Shown here piece after piece: positions 1 through 10,332 of a stretch of DNA of 64,000 nt. The DNA is from Branchiostoma floridae (lineage: Eukaryota > Chordata > Leptocardii > Amphioxiformes > Branchiostomatidae). The position numbers and the translations under genes were made by a program. The stretch lies in the NCBI RefSeq assembly GCF_000003815.2, contig NC_049993.1:10115505-10179504 (forward strand). Reading direction: 5' to 3'. The notes beneath the pieces were generated by a model. It did no database searches and was not told the origin of the DNA. It worked only from the letters and a program-made list of their open reading frames with translations. Position 1 is the stretch's first letter, and the number at the start of each line of letters is the position of its first letter.

Positions 1-752
1 CATTTCGGACACTTTTCCAAAATCCGCATTTTGGGTCGCGGTTAGGGGGACTTAGCTAAGAACGGGAATAACTCGGCAACAAAAAGAGCTATCTGAAAAC
101 GGATTGCAGCGTTCAACTCCCCACCAAGAGACCTTTCCAATGATACCATAGTTTGCCTATTTCGGACACTTTAAAAAAATCCACATTTTTGTTCGCGGTT
201 AGGGAGACTTAGCTAAGAACGGGAATAACTCGACAACAAAAAGAGCTATCTGAAAACGGATTGCAGCGTTCAACTCCCCACCAAGAGACCTTTCCAATGA
301 AACAATAGTTTGCCTATTTCGGACACTTTTCCAAAATCCACATTTTGGGTCGCGGTTAGGGGGACTTAGCTAAGAACGGGAATAACTCGACAACAAAAAG
401 AGCTATCTGAAAACGGATTGCAGCGTTCAACTCCCCACCAAGAGACCTTTCCAATGATACCATAGCTTGCCTATTTCAGACACTTTGAAAAATTCCACAT
501 TTTGGGTTACTGTAAGCGGTGCTTAACTATAAACGCGAATAACTCGACAACAAAAAGAGCTATCTGAAAACGGATTGCAGCGTTCAACTCCCCACTAAGA
601 GACCTTTCCAATGATACCATAGTTTGCCTATTTCGGACACTTTAAAAAAATCCACATTTTGGTCCGCGGTTAGGGGGACTTAGCTAAGAACGGGAATAAC
701 TCGACAACAAAAAGAGCTATCTGAAAAGGGATTGCAGCGTTCAACTCCCCAC

Positions 753-1016
753 NNNNNNNNNNNNNNNNNNNNNNNNNNNNNNNNNNNNNNNNNNNNNNNN
801 NNNNNNNNNNNNNNNNNNNNNNNNNNNNNNNNNNNNNNNNNNNNNNNNNNNNNNNNNNNNNNNNNNNNNNNNNNNNNNNNNNNNNNNNNNNNNNNNNNNN
901 NNNNNNNNNNNNNNNNNNNNNNNNNNNNNNNNNNNNNNNNNNNNNNNNNNNNNNNNNNNNNNNNNNNNNNNNNNNNNNNNNNNNNNNNNNNNNNNNNNNN
1001 NNNNNNNNNNNNNNNN
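753..1016. other. assembly gap (264 N)
   Basis: Run of 264 N inside the satellite. Its length is not the round 100 used for the other three gaps, so it may be an estimated size. Confidence 0.99.
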
Positions 1017-2185
1017 GACAACAAAAAGAGCGAGCGGAAAACGGAAGGCAGCGTGCAACACCCCACTTTGAGACCTTTCCAATGATACCATAGCTTGCAT
1101 ATTTCAGACACTTTGAAAAATTCCACATTTTGGGTTACTAAATCTCGGCAACAAAAAGAGCTATCTGAAAACGGATTGCAGCGTTCAACTCCCCACAAAG
1201 AGACCTTTCCAATGATACCATAGTTTGCCTATTTCAGACACTTTTAAAAAATCCACATTTTGGGTTACTGTAATCGGTGCTTAACTTTAAACGCGAATAA
1301 CTCGGCAACAAAAAGAGCTATCTGAAAACGGATTGCAGCGTTCAACTCCCCACCAAGAGACCTTTCCAATGATACCAAAGTTTGCCTATTTCGGACACTT
1401 TTAAAAAATCCACATTTTGTGTCGCGGTTAGGGGGACTTAGCTAAGAACGGGAATAACTCGACAACAAAAAGAGCTATCTGAAAACGGATTGCAGCGTTC
1501 AACTTGCCACCAAGAGACATTTCCAATGATACCATAGTTTGCCTATTTCAGACACTTTTAAAAAATCCACATTTTGGGTTACTGTAATCGGTGCTTAACT
1601 TTAAACGCGAATAACTCGGCAACTTTAAAAAATCCACATTTTGTGTCGCGGTTAGGGGGACTTAGCTAAGAACGGGAATAACTCGACAACAAAAAGAGCT
1701 ATCTGAAAACGGATTGCAGCGTTCAACTTGCCACCAAGAGACATTTCCAATGATATCATAGTTTGCCTATTTCGGACACTTTTCCAAAATCCACATTTTG
1801 GGTAGCGGTTAGGGGGACTTAGCTAAGAACGGGAATAAGTCACAACAAAGAGAGCTATCTGAAAACGGATTGCAGCGTTCAACTCCCCACCAAGAGACCT
1901 TTCCAATAATACCATAGTTTCGCTATTTCGGACACTTTTAAAAAATCCACATTTTGGGTCGCGGTTAGGGGGACTTAGCTTAGAACGGGAATAACTCGAC
2001 AACAAAAAGAGCTATCTGAAAACGGATTGCAGCGTTCAACTCCCCACCAAGAGACCTTTCCAATGATATCATAGTTTGCCTATTTCGGACACTTTTCAAA
2101 AATCCACATTTTTGGGTCGCGGTTAGGGGGACTTAGCTAAAAAACGGAAAAACTCGCACAAAAAAAGAGCTTTCAAAAAACGGAT

Positions 2186-2285
2186 NNNNNNNNNNNNNNN
2201 NNNNNNNNNNNNNNNNNNNNNNNNNNNNNNNNNNNNNNNNNNNNNNNNNNNNNNNNNNNNNNNNNNNNNNNNNNNNNNNNNNNNN
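2186..2285. other. assembly gap (100 N)
   Basis: Exactly 100 N inside the satellite, probably a placeholder of unknown true length. Confidence 0.99.
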
Positions 2286-4175
2286 AGATGTGGTTAACTT
2301 TAAACGTTAATAACTCGACAACAAAAAAAGCTATCCGAAAACGGATTGCAGCGTTCAACTCCCCACCAAGAGACCATTCCAATGATACCATAGTTTGCCT
2401 ATTTCGGACACTTTTCAAAAATCCACATTTTGGGTCGCGGTTAGGGGGACATAGCTATAAACGGGAATAACTCGGTAACAAAAAGAGCTATCTAAAAACG
2501 GATTGCAGCGTTCAACTCCCCACCAAGAGACCTTTTTAATGATACCATAGTTTGCCTATTTCGGACACTTTTCAAAAATCCACATTTTGGGTCGCGGTTA
2601 GGGGGACTTAGCTATAAACGGGAATAACTCGACAACAAAAAGAGCTACCAAAAACGGAATGCAGCGTTCAACTCCCCACCAAGAGACCTTTCCAAAGATA
2701 CCCTAATTTGCCTATTTCAGACACTTTTCAAAAATCCTAATTCTAAGTTGAGGTTAGATGTGGCTAACTTTAAACGGTAATAACTCGACAACAAAAAAAG
2801 CTATCTGAAAACGGATTGCAGCGTTCAACTCCCCACCAAGAGACCTTTCCAATGATACCATAGTTTGCCTATTTCGGACACTTTTCAAAAATCCACATTT
2901 TTGGTCGCGGTTAGGGGGACTTAACTTTAAACGGGAATAACTCGACACCAAAAAGAGCTTCCAAAAACGGATTGCAGCGTTCAACTGCACACCAAGAGAC
3001 CTTTCCAATAATACCATAGTTTGCCTATTTCGGACACTTTTCAAAAATCCTAATTTTAAGTTGAGGTTAGATGTGGTTAACTTTAAACGTTAATAACTCG
3101 ACAACAAAAAAAGCTATCTGAAAACGGATTGCAGCGTTCAACTCCCCACCATGAGACCTTTCCAATGATACCATAGTTTGCCTATTTCGGACACTTTTCA
3201 AAAATCCTAATTTTAAGTTGAGGTTAGATGTGGTTTACTTGAGACGTTAATAACTCAACAACAAAAAGAGCTATCTGAAAACGGATTGCAGCGTTGAGCG
3301 CCCCACCAAGAGACCTTTCCAATGATACCATAGTTTGCCTATTTCGGACACTTTTAAAAAATCGCCATTTTCGGTTACTGTAATCGGTGCTTAACTTTAA
3401 ACGCGAATAACTCGGCAACAAAAAGAGTTATCTGAAAACGGATTGCAGCGTTCAACTCCCCACCAAGAGACCTTCCAATGATACCATAGTTTGCCTATTT
3501 CGGACACTTTTACAAAATCGCTCATTGGGGGTTACTGTAATCGGTGCTTAACTTTAAACGCGAATAACTCGGCAACAAAAAGAGCTATCTAAAAACGGAT
3601 TGCAGCGTTCAACTCCCCACCAAGAGACCTTTCCAATGATATCATAGTTTGCCTTTTTCGGACACTTTTAAAAAATCCACATTTTGGGTCGCGGTTAGGG
3701 GGACTTAGCTAAGAACGGGAATAACTCGACAACAAAAAGAGCTATCTGAAAACGGATTGGAGCGTTCATTTCTCCACCAAGAGACATTTCCAATGATACC
3801 ATAGTTTACCTTTTTCGGACACTTTTCCAAAATCCACATTTTGGGTCTCGGTTAGGGGGACTTAGCTAAGAACGGGAATAACTCGACAACAAAAAGAGCT
3901 ATCTGAAAACGGATTGCAGCGTTCAATTCCCCACCAAGAGACCTTTCCAATGATACCATAGTTTACCTATTTCGGACACTTTTAAAAATTCCACATTTTG
4001 GGTCGCGGTTAGGGGGACTTAGCTAAGAACGGGAATAACTCGACAAAAAAAGAGCTATCTGAAAACGGATTGCAGCGTTCAACTCCCCACCAAGAGACCT
4101 TTCCAATGATACCATAGTTTGCCTATTTCGGACACTTTTACAAAATCCACATTTTGGGTCGCGGTTAGGGGGACT

Positions 4176-4875
4176 TCAGTGCTGAATATGGCTTCAGCAC
4201 TGGATTTCCAGTGTTGAATGCTCTCTCACCACTGGAAACGCCTGCTTCAGCACTGGAAACCGAGTGCTGACGAACATTCAGCACTGGAAACCAAGTGCTG
4301 ACAAGTTTTCGGTGGTTTTATTCGGATGTTATAGCAAAGGACCAGGCGTTATGACACCATATACACCTCGGGGCGGGTCATTAACCCTTAATACATATCT
4401 GCCTACCTTCAAGTGAACCATCGAATTTACGTCTAGTGCCGCTCTCAGCACTGGGAGATTCCAGTGCTGGAAAGACGTCAGCACTGGTTCGAACATCGTT
4501 CCAGTGCTGGAAAGACGTCAGCACTCGTTTTCCAGTGCTGAAGATTTCACAGCACTGGTTTTCCAGTGCTGAAGTGTCCCCGAGCACTGGTAAATCCAGT
4601 GCTGAAGGTGAGGTTTTTGTATATCAGCACTCGGTTCCAGTGCTGACGGCGAATTCAGCACTGGGCAATCAGTGCTGAATGACATTGACCTGGCCCGGCC
4701 CCGCTGTCCCCGGATTTCAGCACTGGTAACCGAGTGCTGACGGCAGTTCAGCACTAGAAAACCAGTGCTGTGCGAGTTTCAGCTCTGGAACAAGGCCGAT
4801 CAGCACTGGAAAACGAGTGCTGAAATAATTTAGACCGTTTAGACAATTGAATCAGCACTGGAACACCAGTGCGGA
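4176..4875. repeat. phased array of 24-bp palindromes
   Basis: About 14 imperfect palindromes of the form TCAGCACTGG-N2-8-CCAGTGCTGA, with starts near 4194, 4247, 4278, 4445, 4478, 4518, 4549, 4581, 4624, 4655, 4717, 4748, 4800 and 4852, plus half-copies at 4176, 4226 and 4779. The typical copy is 24 bp with a 7-bp spacer. Start-to-start distances cluster at 31-33 bp (31 at 4247, 4518, 4624 and 4748; 62 at 4655), and 21 bp occurs twice. Each unit can fold into a hairpin with a stem of about 10 bp. The stretch 4302-4444 has no copy. The array begins where the satellite stops. Function unknown. Confidence 0.85.
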
Positions 4876-5446
4876 AGGCGAGGTTTTCGTAGACTTGCGC
4901 TAGGAATGTCAGAAACATATCATTTTCTAATCTGGCAAATATGTGACCTTTGCCATGTTTTGGCCTGTAGTTGAACGTTGAATAAGAACCCAGCGTATGG
5001 ACTGACACATTATTAATGTGTCATTAAGACAAGGTGAAATCCTGGTGCTATTTTAAATCTTCTGGCTGCAGCTCATTAAACCCGGGGGTTGACCTTCCAC
5101 TTTTTGAACAACATGCTGTCCTATACACCAGAGAGGTCTAATTTCTAGTGGTTCTGATAATTCAGCATTATGCAGAGCTCTTGTTTTTGCACAGTTCACA
5201 GACATCGGAAATACGAGATAATAATGCAAATATGCTGGAAAGTGGTTGTAACGTCATGTCATTTGCATGAATGTTTTGTACTCCAGAATATTTTCAATTT
5301 TGGGACTATATATATAGTGCAGCTTTAACCATGTATTTATCGCATGCATTGGGAAGTTAAAATTGGTAGTCCCTTCATGGTCTATGCAACGCCAGGTCAA
5401 CTAACGTTAATACATCCCGCTCAAGCGCCCCCCTCCCCCATCCAAC
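4876..5446. other. no gene seen
   Basis: Non-coding stretch. I see no exon with splice sites and no recognisable repeat other than the last part, a C-rich tract (5425-5440) that corresponds to the start of intron 1 of the adjacent minus-strand exon. Confidence 0.6.
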
Positions 5447-5553
5447 CTTATTCCTTCCACCTCCAGAACCACGTCAGTCAGCTCTGCCTGCTCCCTCAGT
5501 TTGTTTAGCTCATCCAGAACACTGTAAGAGTGATCTTCGTGCATGACGTTCAT
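5447..5553 (-). CDS. orphan first coding exon of a kelch-like (KLHL) paralogue
   Basis: On the minus strand an ATG at 5553 opens a 107-nt exon that reads MNVMHEDHSYSVLDELNK and then LREQAELTDVVLEVEG, ending at a GT donor (5446-5445). It has the same length and phase as exon 1 of the complete kelch-like gene at 15687-15793 and shares its REQAELTDVVLEVEG core, the start of a BTB domain. The similarity continues upstream: sequence at 5637-5668 (cctttgacctactgtgatat) resembles 15888-15915 before the LINE interrupts it. No later exon is visible at lower coordinates, where the palindrome array and satellite lie. It is either the 5' end of a gene continuing outside the window or a relic of a duplication. 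The frame is open. Confidence 0.65.
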
Positions 5554-6632
5554 ATCTAATTCTGTCTGGGGGACCGAAACGAAACGAAATTCTTCCTACA
5601 CAGTGTCCGTCGGTGACAAACACGTTGTTTTTTTTACCTTTGACCTACTGTGATATCTGATAATCCATATACCTAATCCTCTTCGCTCCCTTTGGTGGAG
5701 CATAAGGCACTGACGAACTTCTTCCAGTCCTTCCTATCTTGGGCCATCCATCTAACTTCATGCCAGGTCTTACGTGCTGCCTTCATCTCCCCTTCAACCG
5801 TCCTTCTCCAGGTCCCTAGAGGCCTGCCTCTGCTTCGCTTCCCTTGAGGGGTCCATTTGAGGGCGACATAAGGGTGTCTGTTTTTGTGCATACGCAGCAC
5901 GTGCCCCAACCACTTCCAACGTCTGCGTTTTATTTCCTCAACGATGTTGGGAATTCCTGTACGTTCGGCAACCTCCTTGTTGGAGACTCTTTGCTCCCAA
6001 CGTATTTTCAGGATTCCCCTGAGGCATCTACTTTCAAAACCCCTAATGCGCTGCTCGATCTTTTTATTTGTTCTCCAAGTTTCTGCTGCATATAGAAGGA
6101 CTGAACGGACGTTTGATCTGTATATCCTCAGCTTGGTCTTTTGCTTCAAGGTCGATGCTTTCCAGATGTTTCTCAGCTTGTTAAAGGCTTGTGCTGCCAT
6201 CCCAAGGAGACTTCCTTCTCTATGTTGCTGTCAGATGAGATGTAGCTACCAAGATACTTAAAGTCCTGTACTTCCTCTAAGTCCTGTCCACGAATGGTCG
6301 TCTTTACTGTACTCTTGCTCTTTACTTTTAATATCTTGGTCTTATCTTGGTGTGTCTTGAGGCCCACACTACTTGCTTGTTGGTCCACGTTGTTTGTTTT
6401 CTCTTGTATGTCTCTTTGCGCGTGTGACAGTAGAGCTATGTCATCTGCGAAGTCGCAGTCTTCCAATCTGGATGTGAGACCCCAGACAATCCCTCTTGGA
6501 TGTCCTGCAGTGGCTCTTCTCATCACCCAGTCGATGACGACAAGGAAGAGAGTAGGTGAGATCACACATCCCTGTCCATCCTCACACTCAGGGTTGACAT
6601 CGCGGCAAAGCCTAACGATATCACCCCTGACA

Positions 6633-7148
6633 AATCAGCCAGGGTATTTGGGTATTTGGGGCGCCCTGCTTATGAATATTAATGAGCTTGCCTGATTTGT
6701 CGCGGGCCAATCAGCGACCGGATTGCAAGTTTCGAACAAACAGCGTACGGCGCGGCGTGTACAAAGATCTGTATTTCTTTGCGTGATGGTAATGTTTTTT
6801 TTATCGTATGCTAGGTCGGTACATATATACTGTGATGCCGTGGTTACCCTATACCCACAGAACCGACAAATGTTAAATTTGGTACCTGATAAAGACGTCT
6901 GGACGCTGAAAGAACGTTACGCCGGTAACGTTCTAACTGTAATCGTGCTCCCGCCAATTCATGATGCGCCTTATATGCAGTGTTTCTGAGCTGAACATTT
7001 CATTCACCGAGAGACCGAGAAGCGCTGTCTGCCTTGGCACGTCTGATTGCCTCAGGTTTAACCGGGTGGTACTACAGCCCTCCTTCCTCCAGCTGTCACT
7101 GCTCCAGCTCCGGTCCCTGCTTGACAGCGATGATCTGATGACCACCTC
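6633..7148. other. foreign sequence interrupting the LINE
   Basis: Sequence between the two halves of the LINE reverse transcriptase. The part near 6670-6690 (ccctgcttatgaatattaat, then gagcttgcc) resembles 42031-42056 and 44261-44286 in the nrf-6-like intron, so it belongs to a dispersed repeat. A short inverted pair, gacaaatcag (6629-6638) and ctgatttgtc (6693-6702), brackets it. From about 6960 it becomes kelch-like intron and exon sequence. It borders the 100-N gap, so a scaffold misjoin is possible. Confidence 0.55.
7056..7148 (+). pseudogene. partial kelch-like (KLHL) exon, BACK-domain start, cut by a gap
   Basis: After a good acceptor (ctgattgcctcag, AG at 7054-7055) the plus strand encodes FNRVVLQPSFLQLSLLQLRS and then LLDSDDLMTTS until the gap at 7149. 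This is nearly identical to the start of exon 4 of the kelch-like gene at 12239-12829 on the other strand (FNQVALQPSFLQLS). The similarity also includes intron sequence before the acceptor (ctgaacatttcattcac, about 6992-7008, matching about 12883-12899). It is a second copy of that locus in inverted orientation, within the span of the LINE. It could be a duplicated gene fragment, part of an intact paralogue hidden by the gap, or an assembly artefact. Confidence 0.7.
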
Positions 7149-7248
7149 NNNNNNNNNNNNNNNNNNNNNNNNNNNNNNNNNNNNNNNNNNNNNNNNNNNN
7201 NNNNNNNNNNNNNNNNNNNNNNNNNNNNNNNNNNNNNNNNNNNNNNNN
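7149..7248. other. assembly gap (100 N)
   Basis: Exactly 100 N. It separates a plus-strand kelch-like exon fragment from minus-strand LINE sequence, so the join across it is unsupported by the sequence itself. Confidence 0.99.
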
Positions 7249-9223
7249 CAACGATGGTGCGTAGGACAAAGATCTGGTCTAGACATCCCCGGCCACTTCT
7301 AGATCCGGCCTGTTCCTCTCTCAGTATCTTGTCAATGGAGCGTCTTGTACGCTGTAGTAGGACTCGACAAAAGATCTTACCTGTAACTGACAGGAGATTA
7401 ATACCTCTCCAATTTCCACAAACCGATAGATCACCCTTCTTTGGCAGTTTTACTATTATCCCTCTTTTCCAAGCTTCTGGTACCGTTTCTTCGTACCAGA
7501 CTTGGTTAAAGAGTGTTATTAGACCTCTGGCAGTTGCTACTGGGTCTACTTTCAGCATGTCAGCTGTTACTCTATCTTCACCTGGGGCTCTGTTTGCCTT
7601 CGTTTCTTTTATGGCATTTACAATCTCCTGAAGTGTGATAGGACCACGTTTCATCTCTATGTTAAACCCCATATCCTCGATGGTCGCTTCGGACTAGGGG
7701 GGAGGTCTGTTTAATGTTTCTCTGAAGTGTTCTGCCCATCTGTCCAACTGGTCTTTTCCCTCCATGAGTACTTTCCCGTTCTTGTCTTTTACTGCTGCGG
7801 CCCTGTTTTTGAGATCTCCTGATAGCTGTTTAGTGATTTTATACACGGTCCTAGTATCACCCTTCTCTGCTGCTTGTTGTGCCTCAGTTGCTAAGCTATC
7901 CATATACACACGTTTGTCTCTTCTGGCACTTCTTTTCACTTCTTTGTTCTTTGCTTGGTAGGTCTTGGCTGCTGCAGCCCTCTGTCTCTCGCTTCCATTC
8001 AACATGTGTTGCTTAGCTGCCTTCCTTTCTTGTACCAGGTTCCAAGTGGTCTCTGATAGCCACTCCTTCCTCTCTCGTTTACGGTATCCTAGTACTGCCT
8101 TACTGGTATCTGTAAAGACTTTGTGTATATCCTCACATCTGGCATTTATGTCATCAACCGGTATGTCCTCGAGTACCTGAAACCTATTCTTGAGCTCCAC
8201 GGTGAACTGTTCCTTTGCCGCTAGGTCTTTGAGCTTCCCAGAGTCGAAGAGTGGATCATTCTTGACCTTGCTTGCCTTCCTAAGTTTCAGTTGTAGTTTG
8301 CACAACATCAGGTGGTGATCGCTGCTTGCATCAGCACCTCTAATGGCCTTGACGTCTCTCAAGGTTAAGGACTTCCTCCACTTTCGGTTGATACATATGT
8401 GATCAATCTGGTTACTCGTTCTCCCATCTGGGGATACCCAAGACAGCTTGTGGATGTTCTTGTGCTTAAAGATTGTGCCCCCGATGACAAGACCATTCTC
8501 CATGCATACATCTACCAGTCTTTGACCATTGTCGTTCCTCTCACCGACACCTTCTTTTCCCATGCAGGCTTCGTAACCTACATTCTCTGTACCGACTTTG
8601 GCGTTGAAATCCCCCATCAGGATGAGAATGTCGTGCCGTGGAGTTTGGTCTATCTGGTCCTGAAGGCTGCTGTAGAAGAGATCTTTGTCCTCTTCCGTTG
8701 CCTGTTCGGTTGGCGCGTAACATTGAATAATGGTTGTCTTAATGTATCTTGAATAAAACCTCGCTCTTATAATACGCGGACTAACTGGTTCCCATCCTAG
8801 CAGGCTTTTCCTTGCCTCTTTGTCCATGATAATGCCTACGCCTTCCTGGTGTTGACCATCTGTCTTACCTGAGTAACAGACTGTTTGACCTGAGTTGAGC
8901 GTTATCATGCCTGAGTCTGTCCATCTCATTTCGCTTACACCAAGGATACTCAACCTGTACCTCTCCATCTCTTTTACGACTTGTAGTGTTTTGCCTGTCT
9001 CGTACATGGTTCGCACATTCCAGGCTGCAATTCTAAGTGGTTGTTGGGGTGTTGCCAAGGACTCCCTCAGAACGGAAACTTCCTCTCGGCTTTCATTTCC
9101 ACTCGTCATGTGGGGTTCTGCCCCAGTCATCAGTTCCACGCCCGAAGAAGAATAACTTTCTAAGTTCGTCAGCGTTTCAGTAGCACTGCAACTTTCACGT
9201 GGCGGGATGCTGACCCAGCGCAC

Positions 9224-9430
9224 AACCTTCTCTCTTTCACATCCGGGCTTGGGACACCGGCAACGGCGGAGTTGGATCCTCCATTTGGCGACTACCCAAT
9301 TTCCACCCCCTCATTCGAGGTTACAGAGTAGGAACTTGCCACCTACCCCAGGACAAGGAAATTGGTACATTCGGGCCCTCACACCACGACAAGGCTGGAG
9401 GATCGGGAGCCGATGTTTGGGCTCCCAGTG
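9224..9430 (-). mobile_element. probable 5' untranslated region of the LINE
   Basis: GC-rich sequence directly upstream of the LINE ORF on the minus strand, continuous with it and ending near gggctcccagtgagggat at about 9420-9437. No gene frame fits here. The 5' limit is a guess because I could not find flanking target duplications. Confidence 0.45.
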
Positions 9431-10332
9431 AGGGATATAATCCATATAGTGTAACGCTAATTTGCAGGACTTGTCTGTGCGTTGTAAAAGACAAAGAACT
9501 TTCTCGGTGTGGCTAAGGTTTAAAGTCATATAATTACCACAACGTACAGTAGAAGTACAGTGACTTTCCTAGCTTGTGCAATTGAACACATCATAGAGTG
9601 AAGTTTTAAAAAAAAAAGAATATCCACCAAATTCAAATTCTGGTAGACATTCATAAAACACTTTATACTTTATCAATTTCCTGGTGAGGCCACAAACATG
9701 TGTTTTATGCCATCAAATATTCTTATACTTATGTTCAAACATGGATTATATATTGCAGCCAATGCTTACACACAATGTAGGCTGTGTTTGGACTTGGAGA
9801 TCATGTTTATCACCACCTCAGGAATCTATCTCTGGTAAAATCTGGAGTTATCGATTTTAAAAGTACCTACATGTAGAATAGACATCCAAGTAAGATTCTC
9901 CTTTTGGCTGTTAACATGTTTTTTTTTTATTGTACTTTAGGTAACAAATTACATGTAGTAGCAAAAACACTGTCTGCATGGGATTATGTATAATAGATGT
10001 GCAATCCGAAATACATGTACGATTTCTTTCAAAATCTGAAATGCTACATTAATATTGTATGTCTTTCAGAATCACGAGTCTGTGATTAGTGTCACTGTCA
10101 AGACGTATCCAAACGTATGGCGGTGTTTCTTCATGGTAACTTTGGGTATATGTCGAGAGCATTACGAGTGGCACATTTGTGTTGATTCAATCTTGTATAA
10201 CACTGAGGGAGTATTACCAAATCTTCTCCTTTGCTCTCTACATATCAAGACATTGTTTGCAAATTTGTAGAGGCATTTTCTTGTCCCTGATGCTGAGGCC
10301 TGTCAGATATCTCCATCATCACTCTAACTCTG
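9431..10332. other. 3' flank of kelch-like gene
   Basis: AT-rich, no coding signal. On the minus strand it is downstream of the kelch-like stop codon and contains a candidate poly(A) signal (AATAAA read on minus at 9926-9931), about 400 nt past the stop. Confidence 0.4.

Larger units (their letters stand above)
1..4170. repeat. 157-bp tandem satellite array
   Basis: Tandem copies of a unit that recurs every 157 bp (for example atttcggacac at 2, 159, 316 and 473), about 24 copies visible around two gaps. A constant part (gcagcgttcaactcccc, agagacctttccaatgata) alternates with a variable cassette of about 45 bp that comes in at least three forms: gtcgcggttagggggactta, ttactgtaatcggtgcttaa and gttgaggttagatgtggtta. 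Some copies are shortened (1101 to 1231 is 130 bp) or lengthened (1545 to 1769 is 224 bp). Because 157 is not a multiple of three, the short reading frames here are chance products. I see no gene. Confidence 0.95.
5673..9223 (-). mobile_element. broken non-LTR retrotransposon (LINE) with endonuclease and reverse transcriptase
   Basis: Read on the minus strand. 9223-7694 encodes an apurinic endonuclease-type domain (LRIAAWNVRTM, LILMGDFNAKVG, SNQIDHICINRKW, SSDHHLM), followed by a linker. After an in-frame TAG (7694-7696) the same frame continues (from 7672) into the start of reverse transcriptase (NRAPGEDRVTADMLK, GIIVKLPKKGDLSVCGNWRG, EEQAGSRSGRGCLDQIF). The frame meets a gap at 7248 and resumes near 6632 with GQGCVISPTLFLVVIDW and the catalytic FADD box (CDFADDIALLS). 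A frameshift near 6200 leads to the C-terminal part (IKRRRWKWLGHVLRM) that ends at 5673. The middle of the RT is missing, replaced by unrelated sequence (6633-7248). The element is therefore inactive. I do not assign it to a clade; CR1/RTE-type elements have similar layouts. Confidence 0.9.

Noticed and set aside
4176-4875. CRISPR array
   Set aside because: Repeats are palindromes with 7-bp spacers in animal DNA; no cas genes, and spacers are far too short.
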